From assembly GCA_965226185.1 (NCBI GenBank), contig CBDDCT010000006.1, positions 1 to 64,000 on the forward strand: a DNA stretch of 64,000 nucleotides, written 5' to 3'. This stretch comes from CBDCYS01 sp965226185 (GTDB lineage: Bacteria > Acidobacteriota > Terriglobia > Bryobacterales > UBA6623). Below the pieces are notes generated by a model, which was not told the origin of the DNA, did no database searches, and was given only the letters and a program-made list of their open reading frames with translations. Below, piece after piece: positions 16,471-24,655 of the stretch. Position 1 is the first letter of the stretch; every line of letters starts with the position of its first letter. Position numbers and translations under genes: made by a program.

Positions 16471-18257
16471 CGATTCGGCGTAGCCATCGCCGATGGAGTT
16501 GTGGCGGTAGCGGCAGTCGTGTCAACTCAGTGATTTAGCAAGTCGTCTTTTCCTCTGTTTCCCTCCCTGTTTGAGCCGCCTGCCAATCCCGGCGGGCAAA
16601 AGCGGGCGGGCAAGCGGCGTGTTCCCAGTACGTTGCGGCGAGTGCATGAAATTTTATGCATGGAGCGCCCCTCAACTCAGCGCACCCTCCACCACCGGCG
16701 CGAAGCTCGATCCCGGTGGCCCCATCGCCCGCAGCCGCCGCATCAGCCGTTCAAACAGGCCCTTTTCCTCATAATGATCGCTGTAGCTGACACCCGTTCT
16801 GCCGGCGTGCCGCCAGATCTTGGCCGCCACGAACAGAAAGCGCAGCCGCGCCGTCGCCAGGGTGGTGTGCCGCAGTGTCTCCACGCTGGCTTGGGCTTCG
16901 CGGTTGAACAGCAGCAGCCAGCAGTTGAGGTTGTAGGCCAGCATGGCCAGCTGAAAGTGATTGCGGTTCATGTCAAAGCGGCGCGAGGGATGGGCCGCCA
17001 GCCCGGCGTCGTTGTTGGCCTCCTTGATGAGGTTCTCGGCTGCGGCGCGCTGATTGTAAAACCACACCACCGCCGCGATCGGTTCGGCCAGGTTGGTGAC
17101 AAACACGCGGTAGGTGTAAGCGCTGGTGGCAAACAGCTGGTATTGCTCGGCCGCGCCGGCCGCGGGTTCGTTTTCGTAACGCAGCGCCAGGAAACGACAG
17201 GCCCGCGCCCAGCCCTGCGGCTGGTAGAGGAATTCGCATTCCGCATCCGCATCGCTGTGGGGCGAGGGCTTCCAGGCCGCTTGCTGCAACTGCTCGACCA
17301 GCCGCCTGGTCTTGCGCGCCACGATGACGAACTGACAAGCCGCCTTTTCATAGGCCTCCACCGCCTCCCAGCAATAAAACCCGGAATCGGCCCGCGCCAG
17401 GATTTTCTTCACGCCGTGCGGCAAAGCCCGAAAGGCGCTCTCGAGGTGGGCGGCGATCTGCCGGCCCGTGGGCCGGTCGCCGTTGCGCAACCCGCCCATC
17501 AGGTATTCGCGCGTCTCGGCCAGGAAAGTCAGTATCGGCTGGTAGCTGCGCTTGCCCTTGTTCTTGGGGTTGTAACTCTTGCGCCCGCCCATCTGGCGGC
17601 CGTAGAGCGTGTGCACGGTGGTGTCGGTGTCCAGCGTCACCGTCTCCAATTTCACCTGGGCCGCGGCCCAGACTCGTTCCCGCAGCTGGCGCTGAATGGA
17701 AAGGATCTGCTTCGCCACGTTGAGGTGCAGCGAGGCCAGAAAGCGCCACAGCGTGGACTGCGGCGGCAGACGCGTCACTTGCAAGATGCCGGTCAAGATG
17801 GGGTCGCGGGCGATGAAGCGGAGTTGGTTCAGCCGCGCAAAGCCGACATAGAGGCCCAGCACGAGGGCCAGCACAAACTGGTAGAGGCTCATCACACGGG
17901 TGATTCGTTTGTTCGTGATGGTTTCTTCCAGCAGCGCCTGGAAGCCGAGTTTTTCGAGCAGGGTGGCGACGGGCAGCAAGCCGCCGTAGGGAGTCAGATT
18001 CTTGCCGCGGAAGTGATAAGGCGTGGCAGCCCCGATTTTATTGGGCCGCGGGGCCCTCGCGCCCCGGCCTTGTTTGACGGGCCTTCGGGAGCTATGCTGT
18101 TTTCGCTTGGTAACCATTTGGGTGACCTCCTTGGGGTTGACTGGCGAAGCTGAAATCTTTGCCAGCCTACCTTATTACCCCATGTTTTCGGGGGTCCCCC
18201 AAATGGCCCCTGGCGGCTCAGCCCTCCTCCGGTGCACCCCGCAGTGCATAATTCAGG
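16457..18257 (-). mobile_element. IS1380-family insertion sequence, copy 1 (1801 bp)
   Basis: Perfect 14-bp inverted repeats CCTGAATTATGCAC / GTGCATAATTCAGG bound the element, flanked by the 5-bp direct duplication TGTAA (16452-16456 and 18258-18262). It is identical in its transposase to copy 2 at 52685-54485, which has the same length. A near-palindrome TGCATGAAATTTTATGCA lies at 16643-16660, just past the transposase stop. The insertion interrupts a methyltransferase-cupin reading frame. Confidence 0.93.
16672..18117 (-). CDS. IS1380-family transposase (copy 1)
   Basis: The 481-residue DDE transposase has the IS1380 layout: TPYGGLLPVATLLEKLGFQALLEE at the N-terminus, VTLDTDTTVHTLYG with the first Asp, KILARADSGFYCWEA with the second, and AAENLIKEANNDAGLAAHPSRRF containing the final Glu. 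A strong ribosome site (AAGGAGGTCACCCAA) precedes ATG 18117. A 506-codon frame on the opposite strand is a shadow. The protein is identical to the copy at 52900-54345, which implies recent transposition. Confidence 0.95.
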   Translation of the reverse strand: MVTKRKQHSSRRPVKQGRGARAPRPNKIGAATPYHFRGKNLTPYGGLLPVATLLEKLGFQALLEETITNKRITRVMSLYQFVLALVLGLYVGFARLNQLRFIARDPILTGILQVTRLPPQSTLWRFLASLHLNVAKQILSIQRQLRERVWAAAQVKLETVTLDTDTTVHTLYGRQMGGRKSYNPKNKGKRSYQPILTFLAETREYLMGGLRNGDRPTGRQIAAHLESAFRALPHGVKKILARADSGFYCWEAVEAYEKAACQFVIVARKTRRLVEQLQQAAWKPSPHSDADAECEFLYQPQGWARACRFLALRYENEPAAGAAEQYQLFATSAYTYRVFVTNLAEPIAAVVWFYNQRAAAENLIKEANNDAGLAAHPSRRFDMNRNHFQLAMLAYNLNCWLLLFNREAQASVETLRHTTLATARLRFLFVAAKIWRHAGRTGVSYSDHYEEKGLFERLMRRLRAMGPPGSSFAPVVEGALS

Positions 18258-19161
18258 TGTAATCAGCTTCGAGTTGCTCGGCCCACTGGGTTTTCTGTTC
18301 GTTCTGTTGTTCCAGCTCCGCAATGGTTTCCTGGGCGAGCTTCTGCTCGCGGCGGTATTCCTCGTCAAGCTGCTTCAGCTCGGCCGTGGTTTCTTCCAGC
18401 CATTTTTCCTTTTTCTTGATTTCGTCATCGAGAAGATCGATGTGGTGCTCGCGTTCCCGCAGAACGTTGCCGGACGCGGGCAGATACACGAACGCTGGAG
18501 ATCCGAACAGCGGCTGTTTGGAGCAGGCTGCCAGAAAGAAGTGAGCCTCCTCCGGCTTGGACGAGTTGGATTCCAGGATGGTCCTGACGCCTTGGACATT
18601 CAGTGGCGTGAAGGTGATGGCGTTGCTGTGATTCTGTGAGAAAATCGTGACATGGGGAAAGAACTTCCGCAGCTCGCTCTGGAATTCTTGGCAGTCGAAC
18701 TCGTGGACATGATAGAGATTCGGCTCGCTGCGAGTTTCGGCGTAGTAAAGCCGGTTGGGCGTGGAAACGATCAATTGCCCGACCGCCGCCAGGACTCGTT
18801 CAAGCTCGGCCAGGAAACCCTGCCAGTTTTCCAAATGTTCGATAACCTCGAACGCTACGACAACGTCAAACGACCCAGAAAGGAAGGGAAGCGAGGTGAC
18901 GTCTCCCTGTACGAATCGGACACCTTCCGGTTCATACTGAGCGCGCGTTTGGAGCAAGGGATCAAAGGCGTTGTCGAGGGCGAAGACGTCCTGGGCGCGC
19001 CGCGCCAACCGGGCCGACCCGTAGGCGAGGCCGCAACCGGCGTCCAAGACGCGTTTTTGACCGACCAAAGCTTCCGCGAAACAATAACGAGCCAGATGCT
19101 CGTTCATCAGATCCGGGCCGGTTTGACCAGGGACGACTCGTTCACCGGTGAATTCGATCAT
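18253..19161 (-). pseudogene. SAM-dependent methyltransferase with coiled-coil tail, 3' end interrupted by IS1380
   Basis: Residues about 1-150 form a class I methyltransferase: VLDAGCGLAYGSARLA is the SAM-binding motif I, and FDVVVAFEVIEHLENWQGFLAELERVL is motif II/III. The C-terminal 80 residues are a coiled coil (KKKEKWLEETTAELKQLDEEYRREQKLAQETIAELEQQNEQ). The stop codon is in the IS inverted repeat, so the native end is lost. The original frame continues into the cupin at 16189-16451. The catalytic domain is complete and may still function. The start overlaps the stop of the upstream methyltransferase gene as ATGA, so the two are translationally coupled, probably in polysaccharide or lipid-glycan methylation. 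Confidence 0.8.
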
Positions 19162-20603
19162 GAATTCATCTTCCGGCCGATAATCGCGTAATCGAGACCG
19201 CCGAAGAACCTGCGCCGAAAACCGTGCAAAGCTTCCATTTCGTCCATGGCAGCAAGTTCGGGGAACACTTCGGCCGCGGGATTCAACTCATGTGTTTCGA
19301 TCTCCACGAAGCCGGTTTCCTGAAGATAGAAATCGAGCTGCTGGCTGGGAACAGGTCTTTGGTGGGTTGGGTCGAGATAGAAGTCACCCGCGAAAATCGC
19401 GAGGCAACCGGCGTTTGGCGTTTCGACAGCGAATAGTCCTCCAGGCACGAGGTTTTGAGCCGCCAGGTCCACCAAGTTGGGAAGACGTTCGGGCGCCAGA
19501 TGTTCGACAACATGTGCGCAGAAAATGCCATCGAAGCTTCTATCCGGCTGGCTGCTCAGGAAGTCGAAGATATCGGTTTGGTGGGCTTCAATGTTTTTCG
19601 CGCGGCAGGCGCTGATGGCGTCTGGGTTGAGGTCGACTCCGACCCCGGTGACATCAAGCTCTTTCAGCAGCTCGAGGAATTCACCGCGGCCGCAGCCAAG
19701 GTCCAAGACGCGGCGGCAGCCCTTGAAATAGGGAATGTAGAACTCTTGCCGGGCGCGGACGGTCGCTTCCGGACCCCGGAATCTCTCTTCAAAGCCGGCG
19801 TAGTCAAAACGTGTCGTGCGTGGTGGGGCGGCTGCTTGGGGCGCGGGTGGGACGGCGAACCCCTCGGCCACCTTTGCCGGCGGCTGGGAGGCTGTTTCAA
19901 GCAGAGCTGCGGGCACGGCGCTCAAGCGTTGCCGAATGAGCTTCAATTCGGTATGGATCAGTCTTTCCTGCTCAGCTTTCAGCTTCGCCAGGTCGGACCA
20001 AAACTGTTTCTTTATTCCCTCCATTGAAGTCTTGAGGGCGTCTAGATAGTCTTGGTGCATCTCCAGCGCTTTATCGCGCTGCGCGCCTTCTCGTTCGCGG
20101 GCTCTCTCCTCAATGCCCCGAATACTGTGAAGGAGATCGATTTCAGCCGCGGTGAGCTTCTCTTCCCAGGCCGGCCGCCACTCGTTCCAGTGATGCAGCA
20201 TGTCTTCCACCTGGCGATTGAGCTTGGAATGCTCTTCCTTCCGCGCGGCCATCTCCTTGGCCAGCCGCAGCAGGTGGTGGTTTTGCTCGATGGACGCTTC
20301 CAGATTGGCGTCCATGTAGCGCACGACGGCGTGATTGAAGTCCACTTGATCGCGTACGAACCAATTCAGCGACCGGGCAATCTTACGCTTGACCGCCTGC
20401 GCGGCGTTGTTGAGCAAGCCGGGCGGCCGGGGATTGACCGTGCCGATGGAAGCTGACTTTCCCTCGGCGGTATCCCGCGCGTGGCCCAGGGGATCGAGCG
20501 TCGGCAGCGAGAAATCAGGAATCTCGGCGACTTCCTTCTGATAGCGGCCCCGGACCCGCTCCCGGATCTCGCGCACCACCTCGTTGACCTGTTCAGCGGT
20601 CAT
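19158..20603 (-). CDS. glycan-type SAM methyltransferase with long N-terminal coiled-coil region
   Basis: From ATG 20603 the protein has 481 residues. The first 250 are charged and helical (KEMAARKEEHSKLNRQ, AEIDLLHSIRGIEERAREREGAQRDKALEMHQDYLDALK split by short gaps), followed by a Pro/Ala-rich linker. The C-terminal domain is a methyltransferase: RRVLDLGCGRGEFLELLKE is motif I, GVDLNPDAISACRAKNIEAHQTD binds the SAM ribose, and IFCAHVVEHLAPERLPNLVDLAAQNLVPGG follows. The layout resembles O-antigen/polysaccharide chain-terminating methyltransferases (WbdD-like). An upstream extension to 20669 lacks support. It overlaps the next gene by ATGA. Confidence 0.82.
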   Translation of the reverse strand: MTAEQVNEVVREIRERVRGRYQKEVAEIPDFSLPTLDPLGHARDTAEGKSASIGTVNPRPPGLLNNAAQAVKRKIARSLNWFVRDQVDFNHAVVRYMDANLEASIEQNHHLLRLAKEMAARKEEHSKLNRQVEDMLHHWNEWRPAWEEKLTAAEIDLLHSIRGIEERAREREGAQRDKALEMHQDYLDALKTSMEGIKKQFWSDLAKLKAEQERLIHTELKLIRQRLSAVPAALLETASQPPAKVAEGFAVPPAPQAAAPPRTTRFDYAGFEERFRGPEATVRARQEFYIPYFKGCRRVLDLGCGRGEFLELLKELDVTGVGVDLNPDAISACRAKNIEAHQTDIFDFLSSQPDRSFDGIFCAHVVEHLAPERLPNLVDLAAQNLVPGGLFAVETPNAGCLAIFAGDFYLDPTHQRPVPSQQLDFYLQETGFVEIETHELNPAAEVFPELAAMDEMEALHGFRRRFFGGLDYAIIGRKMNS

Positions 20604-20951
20604 ATCTCTATACCTTATCAAGGTTGCCGTGAGGCGAACCCCGGTCCAATGTAGCCTGGATGAAATCACTTTTCGGTGCCGTGAAATGACCGTTGTAGCC
20701 CATGAAATGACAAGGCGGGAGACGGATCAACTGCTAGAATAGGGCTTCTCCCGGTGCCGGGCGAGGGGGCAAGAATGGCTGAAACGAACGGCGACTCCGC
20801 CGGAACTTCCGCAAATGACGCGTCCCGGAGAAAGGCCCGCGTGATCTCGCGTGGGGCCTTCGGCGCTTGCGGTAGTGCCGCCGTGACGAGGTGGTGCCGA
20901 CCGACCTGAGGTTCGGCGCCGGCTCTCGTGAAGATGGGAGGAGAAATCGGA
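20604..20951. other. divergent intergenic region with leader
   Basis: This 348-base region separates the methyltransferase operon (minus) from the Rieske/glutamate synthase gene (plus) and must hold both promoters. It also contains a possible small ORF (20775-20909). No known riboswitch is recognised. The region from 20740 to 20930 is rich in GC stem-loops. Confidence 0.4.
20775..20909 (+). CDS. small ORF with twin-arginine-like N-terminus
   Basis: ATG 20775 is preceded by GAGGGGGCAAGA and opens a 44-codon frame. The sequence MAETNGDSAGTSANDASRRK then ARVISRGAFGACGSAA resembles the start of Tat-exported Rieske subunits (SRR--ISRGAFGACG), but the frame then ends at TGA without a mature domain. 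It may be a decayed gene start, a leader peptide or chance. The downstream gene begins with a Rieske domain, which makes the resemblance worth noting. Confidence 0.3.
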   Translation: MAETNGDSAGTSANDASRRKARVISRGAFGACGSAAVTRWCRPT

Positions 20952-22094
20952 ATGACAGCTACGAATACCGTCAGCAGTCAGAAGGTCAAAGTCGCCACCT
21001 GGAGTGAGCTCGAAGACCGCAAACCGGCCTACGCGTTGGCCGCCAATGTGGACCTCGTGGTCATCCGGTTCGACGACCAGGTCTCGGTTCTCTATGGCCG
21101 CTGCCTTCACCGCAGGGCCCTCCTGGCGGACGGGTCGGTTTCCGGACAAAACCTGATCTGCGGCGTCCACGGCTGGGACTATCGCTGGGATTCCGGCATT
21201 AGCGAATACAAGAACACCGAAGCGCTGCACAAGTTCAACGCCTGGGTTGATTCAGATGGCGACGCGGTCTATGTGGATGAGTTCGAGATTCGTGCCTGGG
21301 AGCAGGACAATCCGCAGCCCTACGATCGCGAAAGCTACCAGGGTCTTTATGCCGATGTCCACGGAACCCCCGAGGAGCCGCACAATCACTACGTTCAAGA
21401 ACTGGCTCGAAACGGCCTGAAGAACTTCGGACACCACGGCCAAGTGTCGGCGATGGGCGTCGCCCTGACGGATCTGCCCCGCTGGGACGACATCCAGATC
21501 TTGACCGGCCAGCTCGCCCGCAAACCAATGCTGGACGACGCCCCGGTAGGTTCCGAACTCTGCATCGGCCCGAACGCGAAGAAGCCGCTCACTCTCGATA
21601 TCCCGCTTTTCGTTAGCGACATGAGCTTCGGCGCGCTGAGCCGAGAGGCCAAGACGGCTTTATCGAAGGGCGCGGAGATGGCGGGCACGGGCATCTGTTC
21701 CGGCGAGGGCGGCATGCTGGCCGCCGAGCAAGAGAACAACTCGCGCTATTTTTACGAGCTGGCTTCAGCTCGTTTTGGCTGGAGCCTCGACAAAGTCGCG
21801 CGCTGCCAGGCCTTCCATTTCAAAGGGGGCCAGGGAGCCAAGACAGGGACCGGTGGCCACCTTCCGGGTAATAAAGTCAGCCCCGAGATCGCCGAGGTCC
21901 GGGGTCTCAAGCCCGGAGAGGCGGCGATCAGCCCCGCGACGTTCCCTGATCTTGAGTCACCGGCGGACTATCGCAAGATTGCGGACGAGGTTCGCGACGT
22001 GACGGGCGGGGTTCCGGTTGGGTTCAACCTGAATTATGCACAGATTCACTTTGCGAGTGTGGCTGCGTTCGTAGCGGGTTGGCGGTCGTCGTGA
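20952..22094 (+). pseudogene. Rieske/FMN-glutamate synthase fusion, N-terminal part, disrupted
   Basis: ATG 20952 follows GGGAGGAG. Residues 1-115 form a Rieske [2Fe-2S] domain with ligands Cys51-x-His53 and Cys70-x2-His73. From about residue 150 the sequence is the FMN-binding glutamate synthase domain (GltB2-like): PLFVSDMSFGALSREAKTAL, GTGICSGEGGMLAAEQ, and FKGGQGAKTGTGGHLPGNKV. The frame enters a 530-bp mobile element at 22028 and stops at 22094. Removing the element and one TTCAA copy restores VPVGFKISAQHIEIDIDFAL and continues to 23130. Normally such enzymes move electrons into an FMN-dependent glutamate synthase-type reaction. This allele is broken. Confidence 0.85.
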
Positions 22095-22557
22095 GGTGGT
22101 AGCTCGGCAACTGGTCTTTTGGCTTCTCCGTCCCCGGTTTCCCTTCCCGCCCAGATTCCGCGTCGTCAAAACCTCGCTCGGAAGTGACGTGTTTCCGGTG
22201 CGTTACGGCTAGTGCATAAAATTTTATGCATAGCGCATAGCCAGGCTCTCAGATCAGCGCCCTCCCGACCACCGGCAGAAAGCCGCCGTAGGGAGTCGGC
22301 TTCTTGCCGCGGAAGTGGTAAGGCGTCGAAGCCCCGATTTTATTGGGTCGCGAGGCCGTCACGGCTGGGCCTTGTTGGACGGGCCTTTGGGAGCTATGCT
22401 GTTTTCGTCTGGTAACCATGTGGGTGACCTCCTTGGGGTTGGCTGGCGAAGCTGGGATCTTTGCCAGCCTACCTTTTTACCCCATGTTTTCGGGGGTTCC
22501 CAATGGTCCCTTGCGGCTCAGCCCTCCTCAGGTCCACGCCGCAGTGCATAATTCAGG
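22028..22557. mobile_element. non-autonomous derivative of the IS1380-family element (530 bp)
   Basis: The 14-bp ends CCTGAATTATGCAC / GTGCATAATTCAGG match the 1801-bp IS and are flanked by a 5-bp duplication TTCAA (22023-22027 and 22558-22562). The interior keeps about 250 bases of each IS end, diverged from the full copies, but has lost the transposase. It contains a perfect 18-bp palindrome TGCATAAAATTTTATGCA (22213-22230). It was probably mobilised in trans by the full-length copies or relatives. Confidence 0.9.
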
Positions 22558-23130
22558 TTCAAGATATCGGCGCAGCATATCGAGATTGACATCGACTTCG
22601 CGCTCGAGGTCGGCGTCGACTATATCATCCTCGACGGCCGCGGAGGAGCCACGGGCGCGGCCCCGATCATTTTCAAGAACAACATTTCGGTTCCTACGAT
22701 GGCCTCTCTGGCGCGCGCACGGCGGCACCTCGACATGCGGGGCCGCAGTGACGTGACGCTGATCATTACCGGGGGCTTGCGTTCCGAGTCGGACTTTGTC
22801 AAGGCCATGGCTCTTGGAGCCGACGGCGTCGCTGTGGCGAACGCAGCCATCCAGGCCATAGGCTGCCTCGGCATGCGGGCTTGCCATACGAACAATTGTC
22901 CCGTCGGTATCGCTACACAGCGTGAGGATCTGCGTGCCCGCCTGATCGTCGAGCAATCCGCACAGCAGCTCAAGAACTACTTCGAGGCGACGGTCGATCT
23001 GATGAAGATCTTGGCCAGAGCTTGCGGGCACAGCCACCTGAGGCAATTCAGCCGCGACGACTTGACCACCTGGAAGCGCGACGTGGCTCATCTAACTGGC
23101 ATTGCCTACGCCGGAGTGGTGCCGCTGTAG
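22558..23130 (+). pseudogene. Rieske/FMN-glutamate synthase fusion, C-terminal part
   Basis: Continuing from the first half after element removal, the frame reads KISAQHIEIDIDFALEVGVD and then YIILDGRGGATGAAPIIFKN, which carries the FMN phosphate-binding DGRGGATGAAP motif. GADGVAVANAAIQAIGCLGMRACHTNNCPVGIATQ follows, with the conserved glutamate synthase Cys cluster. The C-terminus is typical (LTGIAYAGVVPL). An internal GTG or ATG (for example 22699) could start a truncated product, but that would lack the N-terminal catalytic half. Confidence 0.85.
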
Positions 23131-23204
23131 CCGGTATGGCTCGCCAATATCGCCGCAACTGCATCGGCTAACCGTGCAGTCTATCCTTGCCAGCCCCTTC
23201 AGGC

Positions 23205-24464
23205 TCATCTTGCATTGGACAACTCTTTGCCCCGCGTTAGCCATTCAAGTGTGAAGCGGGCGAACGTGATTCTTTCGTACGGGCTCTCGGAACCGCGCTC
23301 ATACAGGTTGCCGACCGTCTGATCCGGAAGCTTGCACAAACCCGAGTAGGCGGCGGGGCCTTCGTGAAGCAACCGGGAGACCGGCCAGCTCTTGCCCTCG
23401 TCGTAGCTGACCCTGACCGTCATGTGGTCGCGGGTCTTGCTGTCCGGATTCGAGAACAGAATGCGGCTCTTGCCGCGGCGGACTGATTTATCGTTGTCAT
23501 GTCCGTCACTGTCTTGGGCATGAGCACCGCCGTCAGGGTCGTGTCCGTCATCGTCCGGCCCATCTTCATCCGGCCACGTATAGCGGATCATGCTGCCCTG
23601 GCAGACCGGTTCGATGAGCTTGGCGTCGTCGCGGCTGGCGGACCAGGTGACTCCCCCGTCCTCGCTAGTGGCCACGGCTCGCCGGTTGCGGCCACGATAG
23701 CTGCGCATGTTGAGCAGCAGCGTTCCGTCTGAACGCTCGACGACCGTGCACTCGTTCATCGCAAACTCGGTCGCCTTACTCAGTTGCCAGCTCTTGCCAT
23801 GGTCGTCGGAGTAGATGGCGTGGGATCGTCCGGCGTGGTTCCAGGGGTTTTCCGCGCCGCCGACCCGATGATCACACGGGATCACCAAGCGGCCCTTGTG
23901 CGGCGGGTGGCGAAGCTGAATGCCGTTCACGGGTCCGGTGGCGTACCAGGTCCAATCGGGCTCTTTCACGTCAGCGGTGATGTCAATGGGTTGGGCCCAA
24001 GTCAAGCCGTCGTCATTGCTGTGCGTGATCAGAGCCCTGTCATTATCCCGGCAGAAAGCCAGCCAGATGACTCCTGTATCTTGATCCACGACAGGAGCCG
24101 GGTTGCCGATAGTGACCTCGGAGGACCCGCCTTCTTCGTGGACGACCTGCTGGGGGGACCAGGTGCGCCCGCCGTCACTGCTGCGCTTGAGCACAAGATC
24201 GATGTCGCCGTGGTCGCGGCGGTTGTTTTTTCGTCCTTCGCAAAAAGCAAGCAGAGTGTCTTTGGTGGTGCGGACGAGGGCTGGAATGCGGTAGGTGTGA
24301 TAGCCGTCCTGGCCAGCCACAAAGACATCGGCCTGCCACGGGTCATCGCCGTCGGCGGCCGCGAGCCGGGCTGGGTCCAGTGTCGTGGACGAAATCGAAA
24401 CCCCGAGGCCGGCAAGCCATTCTCTTCGGGTGAGCTTCGGGACGAGCATCGGAGCGGTAAGCAT
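23205..24464 (-). CDS. exported sialidase/BNR-repeat hydrolase
   Basis: From ATG 24464 the protein has 419 residues and a twin-arginine-type leader (KLTRREWLAGLGVSIS). It has the sialidase beta-propeller marks: the YRIPAL motif with the first catalytic Arg, and five Asp boxes (SSDGGRTW, SNDDGLTW, SDDHGKSW, SEDGGVTW, SYDEGKSW). It should hydrolyse exposed sialic acids or related glycans outside the cytoplasm. An unusual acidic Asp/Gly/His-rich insert (WPDEDGPDDDGHDPDGG and following) lies between blades near residue 315. A longer frame to 24656 overlaps the divergent receptor start and is not used. The divergent TonB-type receptor suggests a shared uptake or degradation role. Confidence 0.87.
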   Translation of the reverse strand: MLTAPMLVPKLTRREWLAGLGVSISSTTLDPARLAAADGDDPWQADVFVAGQDGYHTYRIPALVRTTKDTLLAFCEGRKNNRRDHGDIDLVLKRSSDGGRTWSPQQVVHEEGGSSEVTIGNPAPVVDQDTGVIWLAFCRDNDRALITHSNDDGLTWAQPIDITADVKEPDWTWYATGPVNGIQLRHPPHKGRLVIPCDHRVGGAENPWNHAGRSHAIYSDDHGKSWQLSKATEFAMNECTVVERSDGTLLLNMRSYRGRNRRAVATSEDGGVTWSASRDDAKLIEPVCQGSMIRYTWPDEDGPDDDGHDPDGGAHAQDSDGHDNDKSVRRGKSRILFSNPDSKTRDHMTVRVSYDEGKSWPVSRLLHEGPAAYSGLCKLPDQTVGNLYERGSESPYERITFARFTLEWLTRGKELSNAR

Positions 24465-24655
24465 CGGGTTTGGTCCCCCACCCGAGAATTCTAGCGCGCC
24501 TGGCAAGGGGACTGCCGCAACCGCTGGACGGATCGAGGCCCCGAGTCCAATGATTAAGATAACTCGAAACCCAACCGGGTGGGGTAAAATAACCACCGAG
24601 GGGTCCCTGGAAATCGCTTTTGGAAGTTGATCCCGCGACGAAACCCGGACTGACA

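Noticed and set aside
16633..18153. 506-codon frame antisense to the IS1380 transposase (and its twin at 52861-54381)
   Set aside because: It covers the transposase on the other strand, has no recognisable domain, and is compositionally a shadow.
20727..21230. 167-codon minus-strand frame opposite the Rieske domain
   Set aside because: Antisense to a clear Rieske coding region with no homology of its own.
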